A DNA stretch of 64,000 nucleotides from Pseudeuparius sepicola (lineage: Eukaryota > Arthropoda > Insecta > Coleoptera > Anthribidae), in assembly GCA_963920635.1 (NCBI GenBank), contig OY987301.1, positions 55,744,560-55,808,559 on the forward strand, written 5' to 3'. A program made the translations under genes and the position numbers. Each line of letters begins with the position of its first letter. The first letter of the stretch is position 1. Shown here one piece after another: positions 58,075-64,000 of this stretch. Under the pieces are notes generated by a model, which had not been told where the DNA came from, did not search any database, and worked only from the letters and a program-made list of their open reading frames with translations.

Positions 58075-59478
58075 TTAACCCCATGAAGGCCATTTGTCAG
58101 CTGTTTCGCCGCAAGTGCAAACATGCATTTGGCAAACAGGAAGACCAATTCTTAAAGCGACGGAAATACGGAAAGTACAATCATCTAGTAGATTCTCAAG
58201 AGTTACTACTGGAAGGGCATTTAACCAAGCATTACTTTCTGGAGCTTGCAGAGCCAAAAGAAGCGCTTTATCATGAAGTTTTTGGCAATCGATCAAATCG
58301 TTGAGGAGAACACTGCACAATGTCAAAATCTCTTTGATTTTTAGGAAGTTCAGAAGGAATGCTTTCAAACTTACAAATTGGCAACCAAGAATTTAGAGCA
58401 GCAGATAAATCAACATCTGAGAAAGATAAAATTTCTGAAGGTAGAATAACATTCAATAAATTTGAAGTATCATTAACAGAACCCAAAAAGGCAGAGTAAC
58501 ACAGGGAAGATGTGTCACGGATACCAAGACCGTAAAGTTTGACAGGCAAAGTACATTCAAGCCACGAAGAACCTTCAATAGCACAATTAGAAATTTCACA
58601 AAGAATAGACTTCAAAAGGGCGTCATACTTGTAGAGACAGGCAGAAGCATTCCAACAAGGAGCACATCAAAGAATATAAGAGAGACGGGGAATAATAAGT
58701 GAATGTTTAAGCAAGAAGAATGCTGTATGGCTACTTAAACATTTTAATTTGTTTGAAAATTTATTTAATAACATAATTTTTGAATTTATTGTGTCGCAAA
58801 TATTTGTGTCGGAAAAGGAACAATCTAAGAGAGTGAAAGAATTAAGAGAAACACAAGAAATATCTGGAGCAAAGTTCAAAAATTTGATTTGATAGAGGAA
58901 GAGCTGGAATGTATCGAAATAATTAAAATTTCGCATTTCTTGAAATTTAAACGGAAACCAACTTTAGAGCTCAATGATACTATTTTCTTAAAGTCTTCTA
59001 AAACTGTGTCAGGATATGAAAGTAAATAATTTTCTTTATAACACTGTGATGAAATAAAAAAATTCAGGATAATTTTTCTTGACTTTTGAAAGAGTAACGT
59101 ATCTGTTAATCAAATTAAAAGCATTCTTATAATCAATTTTAAGCAAAACTTTACTATATAGATGAGGGATGTAAATAAACCGTCGAATTGCATGTGCAAT
59201 AGCCTCTGCTCCGCCTTTGGTAGCAAAACCCAACTGATTTGGGCGAAGAGACTCTCCCAGGGAATTATAAATACGGAAGCACATAACTTTTGCAATTAAT
59301 CTGCGAAGACAGAGGCCAATAGTAATTGGACGAATTCCACCATCTTTCTTGTTAAAAGCACAAAGAGAGGCTCCATAAAAAATTGGGCATATAACTGATG
59401 GAATACAACCTTATAAAATAAGATTAGAAAGAGAACAAAGCAAATTAGATGCAAATATACCGAGCTCCTCACCAACAA
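58075..59478 (-). pseudogene. reverse transcriptase and Cys-rich domain of the non-LTR element
   Basis: Pieces in several frames: RPNQLGFATKGGAEAIAHAI and LLKIDYKNAFN (RT motif A with its Asp) at 59036-59284; thumb-like sequence at 58667-58936; GSSWLECTLPVKLYGLGIRD at 58271-58615; and LLDDCTFRISVALRIGLPVC followed by QMHVCTCGE, a Cys/His motif after RT, at 58075-58368. The YxDD catalytic region between motif A and the thumb is missing near 58937-59035, so the enzyme cannot work. Confidence 0.65.
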
Positions 59479-60128
59479 GATCTTTGAGGTGCTGCGGCCT
59501 CAAGGAATCAAGGCCTCCCGATGAGCCTGGGTAAAAAGAATAAATTGCATTTTTTATTTCATATTCAGAAACATTAATATCATAACCATTATTAATTTCG
59601 GGGGATCTGGGAACCGCATATCAAAGTCCGGGCAGGGATATTTGTCCAACAAACTCAGAAAAGTTTATTCATTTTTTCAGCAAATGTATCTTCAGAACAG
59701 AGTACTCTAATCGCACCTTTTATATCTCCTTCCGAAATTCTTGACTGGATTTTCTTAGGTAGGTATGTCAAGTTTTGATTTTCCGAAGAAAAGGGGGAAT
59801 TATTCTCACGATTCTTTTGAAGTTGTTTTTTGTGATACAAATGTAACAATTATTCCAATGGTAACATTTTACATTTTCTCCAAATATTAAGGTATTCTTT
59901 AATAAAACAGATCATGAAGATTTTCTTTTTGACTTACTTGCGGATGGGACATTTAAGACGGCATATATATGGAAATAAAAATAAAGTAATCCAGGATGAC
60001 AAATCGTTACAGGAGACACATTTGTTAATTAATGAAGTGAGTTCTTCAGCAATATTAGGCCGGGCACCTTTTGGGATTCTCTTCAAAACCGGAACAGATA
60101 ACTTTATAGCAGAGGAGTAATTAACAAG

Positions 60129-60407
60129 CTATCGAGAATCAATATTAAAAAATTTTTCTTCATGTTCTTTAGAAGCATGAATTTTAGCACCAGACTTACT
60201 CCGAAAAGTTTTCTGACAAACTAAACATTGGAGTCTTTTAATAGTTGAGTTTTCTTCAAAAATGGTAGATCTTGAATAATCAGCAAAAAAGGAACTCGTT
60301 CTGTCACTATTTTCTAAGTGAACTTTAGATGTACGTATTTTTAAACCATGTTCATCTTTGAAAGTCTTGGAGCACAGCCTGCAAAGAAATTGTTGTTTCG
60401 AACACAT
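60129..60407 (-). pseudogene. N-terminal C2H2 fingers of the non-LTR element
   Basis: A 92-residue frame with two fingers: CRLCSKTFKDEHGLKIRTSK, where Arg stands at the first His position, and CLVCQKTFRSKSGAKIHASK with both His present. It lies upstream of RT on the minus strand. The first finger has lost a ligand, in keeping with decay of the whole element. Confidence 0.6.
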
Positions 60408-60520
60408 TGTTATAGCCCGGGAGCCAGTGACAGATTTATTTTACCAGAATCCTCTCGGCCGATAATTCGTAAAATGCTTCATTCAGTTGTGTTATGAAGC
60501 ATCGTGAACGTCAGCTGAGG

Positions 60521-60781
60521 TACCAGTGGTTGGTTGGACAATGGCACCCTCCCATACACGTAAAAAAATATGTATTTTCAATCATTTCCTTCCGGCTGAA
60601 AATTTGTAAGATAATAGTTAATGTAATAATTAAAGGAAAAAAATGGGGTACCAGGGGTACCAGTGGTGGGTTGGACAATGGCACTCTCCCATACACGTAA
60701 AAAAATATGTATTTTCAGTCATTTCCTCCCGGCTGAAAATTTGTAAGATAATAGTTAATATAATAATTAAAGGAAAAAATG
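60521..60781. repeat. tandem direct repeat of about 137 bp, two copies
   Basis: Units begin taccagtggttggttggaca (60521) and taccagtggtgggttggaca (60658). They share cccatacacgtaaaaaaata and ataatagttaatRtaataat. The second unit runs into the left arm of the large palindrome. Confidence 0.8.
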
Positions 60782-62818
60782 GTCAGCTGGCTGTAAGGTG
60801 GTGGACTATACCTCAGCTGCTCAAACGAACATGAAAAAAGAAAAACTGTTTTCAGTGATTTCCTCTCGGTTGAAAATTTGTCAGTTGGTACACTTAGAGG
60901 TTTGTTTAAATTGGGGCAAAGTTACGGAATTTGATGCCGAGTAACATGCTAAAAAAAATTGGCTGGCCCTTCTCGTTTCGAAAATAATATGAAAAAAAAT
61001 GAAAATTGCCGTTTTCGTTTTTATATTTTTAAGCGAAAACGAAGGGGCTGGACAAGTTAAACATTGTTAAGGCACTTTTTTACAAGGAATCTAAATATGT
61101 CGTCGCATTTTTTTTGACAAAGATATGACGATAAACTTTTATTTTTCTTATGGTCGCCATATTAGATTTTTGCATTTTTGAAAAAGGATTTTTTCTGGTT
61201 AAAATGATGTCACACATTATGCTTTACTTTGTTTTTCTTGCCGCAATATCAAATTAATCGTTTTTGCATAGAGTGCCTTGGAAACATAAGCCCCATAATG
61301 TTTGACGTTTTGGCATAGAGTGCCTTGGAAACATAAGCCTAATTACCCATTGGTACGAAGTGTGCTATGGAATATTGTTAGTTAATGTTAAATTTATTAC
61401 AAGAAAAGGTGATAATGGCCAAACACTCAAAGTTAACAAAAAGAAAAAACTAGTAACCGCATACACATGTTTCATGCTATTTGGCAATCATCAGTACGGT
61501 GTAACATTAACCAAATCATGTAATTATTACATTTACACTCGCTAATCTTACATCCTTATTGTCATTGTATCTTGGGTTATGAAGATTTCCACGCAGGTTG
61601 CTTTAGCAGCCTCCGTGGCGATGTTAGTACAAGCCCCAAAATAGGGGATGTGCTGACTGAAGCTGCAAATGTGCTGTTGGCTCCTGCCTGGACTTCATTT
61701 GTTGCTTCCCAAATCATGCCTATCTTTTGATTTGGTTAATGTTACAGCGTACTGATGATTGCCAAATAGCATGAAACATGTGTATGCGGTTACTAGTTTT
61801 TTCTTTTTGTTAACTTTGAGTGTTTGGCCATTATCACCTTTTCTTGTAATTATTACATTTGCACTCGCTAATCTTACATCCTTATTGTTAAATTTATTGA
61901 TTGTATAAATCATAAAGATATCACGAGAGTATGGCCTTGTTATTTATTCGTCATTTGCCATATAACACATTAACACTAAAAAAGTCAAACTGGAAACACA
62001 AGAACAACAAAAAACCTAGACAAGTAGACAATCCTATTTTACAACAAATGTTCAATTTGTCCTCCTTGTTCCTCAAGGCACAATGCAGCACGTTTCCTTA
62101 AATTGTTTATGGCTCGTCTAATATCCCCTCGTTGTCATTTATATTTGAGGAATAATATATTCGAATCCTGTCGCTTTTCTTCATGTGAAAATGATATTTT
62201 TCAGTAAAAGAAAGTATCCGTGACACTTAAAATTGAACTGAACTGTCAAACGTTGTAGGGCTTATGTGTCCAAGGCATTCTATGCAAAAACGTCAAACAT
62301 TATGGGGCATAATGTTTCCAAGGCACTCTATGCAAAAACGATTAATTTGATATTACGGCAAGAAAAACAAATAAAGCATAATGTGTGCCATATCATTTCA
62401 ACCAGAAAAAAATCCACTTATCAAAAATGCAAAAATCCAATATGGCGCCCATAAGAAAAATGAAAGTTGATCGTCATATCTTTGTCCAGGGAGGCGGCAA
62501 AAAAATGCGAGGTCATATTTAGATTCCTTGTAAAAAAGTGCCTTAATAATGTTTAACTTACAATTGTCCAGCCCCTTCGTTTTCGTTTAAAAAATAGAAA
62601 CAAAAACAACAATTTTCAGTTTTTTCGAATTATTTTCTAGACGAGCCAATTTTTTTTACCATGTTAGTCGACATCAAACTCCGCAACTTTGCACCAGTTT
62701 AAACAAACCTCTAATTGTACCAACTGACTAATGTTCAACCGAGAGGAAATCACTGAAAATAGTTTTTATTTTTTCATGTTCAGCTGACCATTCTTTTTCC
62801 TTTAATTATTATATTATG
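60757..62818. mobile_element. 2-kb palindromic element with transposase remnant
   Basis: The arms (about 60757-61345 and 62225-62818) pair through aaaggaaaaaatggtcagct, gatttcctctcggttgaa, aggtttgtttaaa, gagtgccttggaaacat and others. Inside, a second nearly exact inverted pair (61399-61517 and 61729-61848, about 120 bp) is present. A minus-strand transposase C-terminal remnant lies at 62042-62140. No intact transposase gene remains. Confidence 0.75.
62042..62140 (-). pseudogene. C-terminal remnant of a mariner-like transposase
   Basis: The minus strand reads RGDIRRAINNLRKRAALCLE then EQGGQIEHLL and stop. The R..C.....GG.IEHL ending is typical of insect mariner-like transposases that also carry an N-terminal helix-turn-helix domain, matching the N-terminal relic at 7538-7615 in the first foldback element. 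Confidence 0.55.
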
Positions 62819-62837
62819 AATCTATAGACTCAATGTA

Positions 62838-63142
62838 CAGCACGTGCGTGGTGATTCAACATTTTCACACATAAAATGGGTGAAAAGTAAGTAATTACTC
62901 ACATTTTGAGACAAAAATTATTCAAAAATATTTATCACAATGGCCGTCATTAGCATTTGCGCAAAAAGCTTAATGACGGCCATTGTTATAAATATTTTTA
63001 AATAATTTTCGGTTCAAAATTTGAGGAATTACTTAGATTAAAATTTGTATTGATCAAAAGTTTAAAATTTTGTGTGTTGCTCGCTACATATCGAAAAAAT
63101 CCATTTTATGGGTAAAAATGTTGAATCACCACATACGTGCTG
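62838..63142. mobile_element. 305-bp MITE
   Basis: TIRs cagcacgtgcgtggtgattc / complement cagcacgtatgtggtgattc, with TA on both sides. Near the centre another inverted pair (aatggccgtcatta / taatgacggccatt) is perfect, so the whole element folds into one long hairpin. Confidence 0.88.
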
Positions 63143-64000
63143 TACATTTAGTCTTAACTATTGTTACGGCGTACCTAAATAATCTGTTGTAAAATTTGAA
63201 TTATGTTGGCGCGCGAGCGACTTACAGCGCCTCTGGTGTGAGATTAGAGAGCTAAAGCAACACATGTCTGGTGTTAGCATCACGTCGTTCGGCCCCGTCG
63301 TTTTACGCGGAATAAAGTGGTTAAAATCGCATTTCCCGAAGTGTTAGTACCTCACCAGCAGTAGCGTAGCTAGGGGTCTTGGGGCCCCGGTGCAGAATTC
63401 TGCATCGGGGCCCTCCCTTTTGTAGTCCAGTAACGATATAATTTTTCAAATGAAAAAATTGCGGGAAAGTAATTATTTAAGGTTACCTACTCATTGTTTT
63501 TTGAGTACCTATCCAACCAAAAAAGATCACACGTAGACCCTCGTTATAGACCTCGCAATATGAATGGTTTCTTACTTATTTCTAACAAAAAAAAACACAG
63601 ACAAAAATTGTAGATAAAAAAGTTGTCTGCAACCTTGCTTTATGAATTTCTTTTATAACTTTGTTATTTTACAAGTTATGGGTTCATTAAGCATTAAGCC
63701 ACGTTTTCTTCTATAATTCATGAAATAAAAAAGTTACAAATAAAAATAAGAAAAACTGGAGGGAATCAAATTACCTATAGCTGCGGCTTTTGTCAACATA
63801 TTTTTTTGTTAAAATATAAATACGAAACCACCTCTATTGCATTCTTCATTACGGGATTTTGAGTGTCATCGCAGTGCCGGTTTAGCCAAACTTCGGGCCC
63901 TGGGTACTATAGATTTAGGGCACTATAGATTTAGGGCCTTTTTAATAGACTGTCGTCGGCCACTCTTTTAATTGAAACCAAATTTGGGTTTCTATTACAA
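63143..64000. other. non-coding end of window with possible solo LTR and hAT-like terminus
   Basis: 63162-63353 starts tgttacggcgtacc and contains GC-rich sequence and an AATAAAG, like a solo LTR, but the 3' end is not certain. Next to it cagtagcgtagctagggg (63359-63376) resembles hAT termini and is followed by a ggggccccggtgcagaattc-type palindrome (63381-63413). No coding sequence is seen. Confidence 0.35.

Larger units (their letters stand above)
56290..60420 (-). mobile_element. dead non-LTR retrotransposon with C2H2 fingers, minus strand
   Basis: From 60407 downward (5' to 3' on the minus strand): two zinc fingers, a degenerate reverse transcriptase, a C-terminal Cys-rich domain and a conserved end. 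Several frameshifts, stops and missing parts occur. It is split by a TIR element at 56707-57995. N-terminal fingers before RT recall R2/NeSL-type or related site-specific elements, but the clade was not determined. Confidence 0.7.

Overview
The window is AT-rich nuclear DNA of an insect-like animal. The evidence is conventional GT-AG exons of a sodium/solute symporter (SLC5-type) gene, insect-style Tc1/mariner MITEs with TA target duplications, Ty3/gypsy elements including an errantivirus-like one with an envelope-like gene, and two Maverick/Polinton elements. The order or species cannot be fixed from sequence alone. No prokaryotic genes, rRNA, tRNA or CRISPR arrays were recognised.

Layout. 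At 409-812 three short exons form the 3' end of an unidentified host gene whose last codons lie inside a MITE. At 1919-3710 lies the right end of a truncated Polinton (protease, PLA2-like capsid protein, small OB-like protein). At 4679-6616 come three internal exons of an SLC5 symporter, and at 52020-52724 its last two exons. The intron between them is about 45.4 kb and holds nearly everything else: a 1.7-kb foldback element with a nested MITE; an old errantivirus-like retroelement (about 11.5-24.9 kb) broken by a younger 412/mdg1-like Ty3/gypsy element (13494-18838), a long-TIR DNA transposon (20507-22053) and a MITE; and a complete 19,320-bp Polinton (25156-44475). Downstream of the SLC5 gene are a 1.5-kb foldback, a dead non-LTR retrotransposon with zinc fingers (minus strand, 56.3-60.4 kb) split by another DNA element, a 2-kb palindrome carrying transposase remnants, and further repeats.

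The centrepiece is the 25156-44475 Polinton. It is bounded by a perfect 6-bp duplication (tgcgta), has roughly 100-bp terminal inverted repeats with an internal hairpin, and every core gene is open: protein-primed DNA polymerase B with an EndoVII-like zinc nuclease insertion, chromodomain integrase, packaging ATPase, adenain-type protease, double-jelly-roll major capsid, minor capsid and a PLA2-like capsid protein. The morphogenesis genes are packed on the minus strand from 44.3 to 37.0 kb, several overlapping. The left half carries divergently oriented, separately promoted genes of mostly unknown function: an OB-like protein, a repeat protein with six Gly-Trp motifs, a gene with two spliceosomal introns, a cysteine-pair zinc protein and two unclassified proteins. 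Three plus-strand genes share an identical or near-identical 14-base C-rich promoter element 80-130 bp upstream of their starts, and TATAAAAGGCA-type boxes recur, which suggests a dedicated early-gene promoter code. This accessory block is the most likely place for undescribed biology.

Most remaining space is intronic or intergenic DNA with inverted-repeat elements of several ages. Exon boundaries and starts were read by eye; family calls come from motif recognition, not searches.
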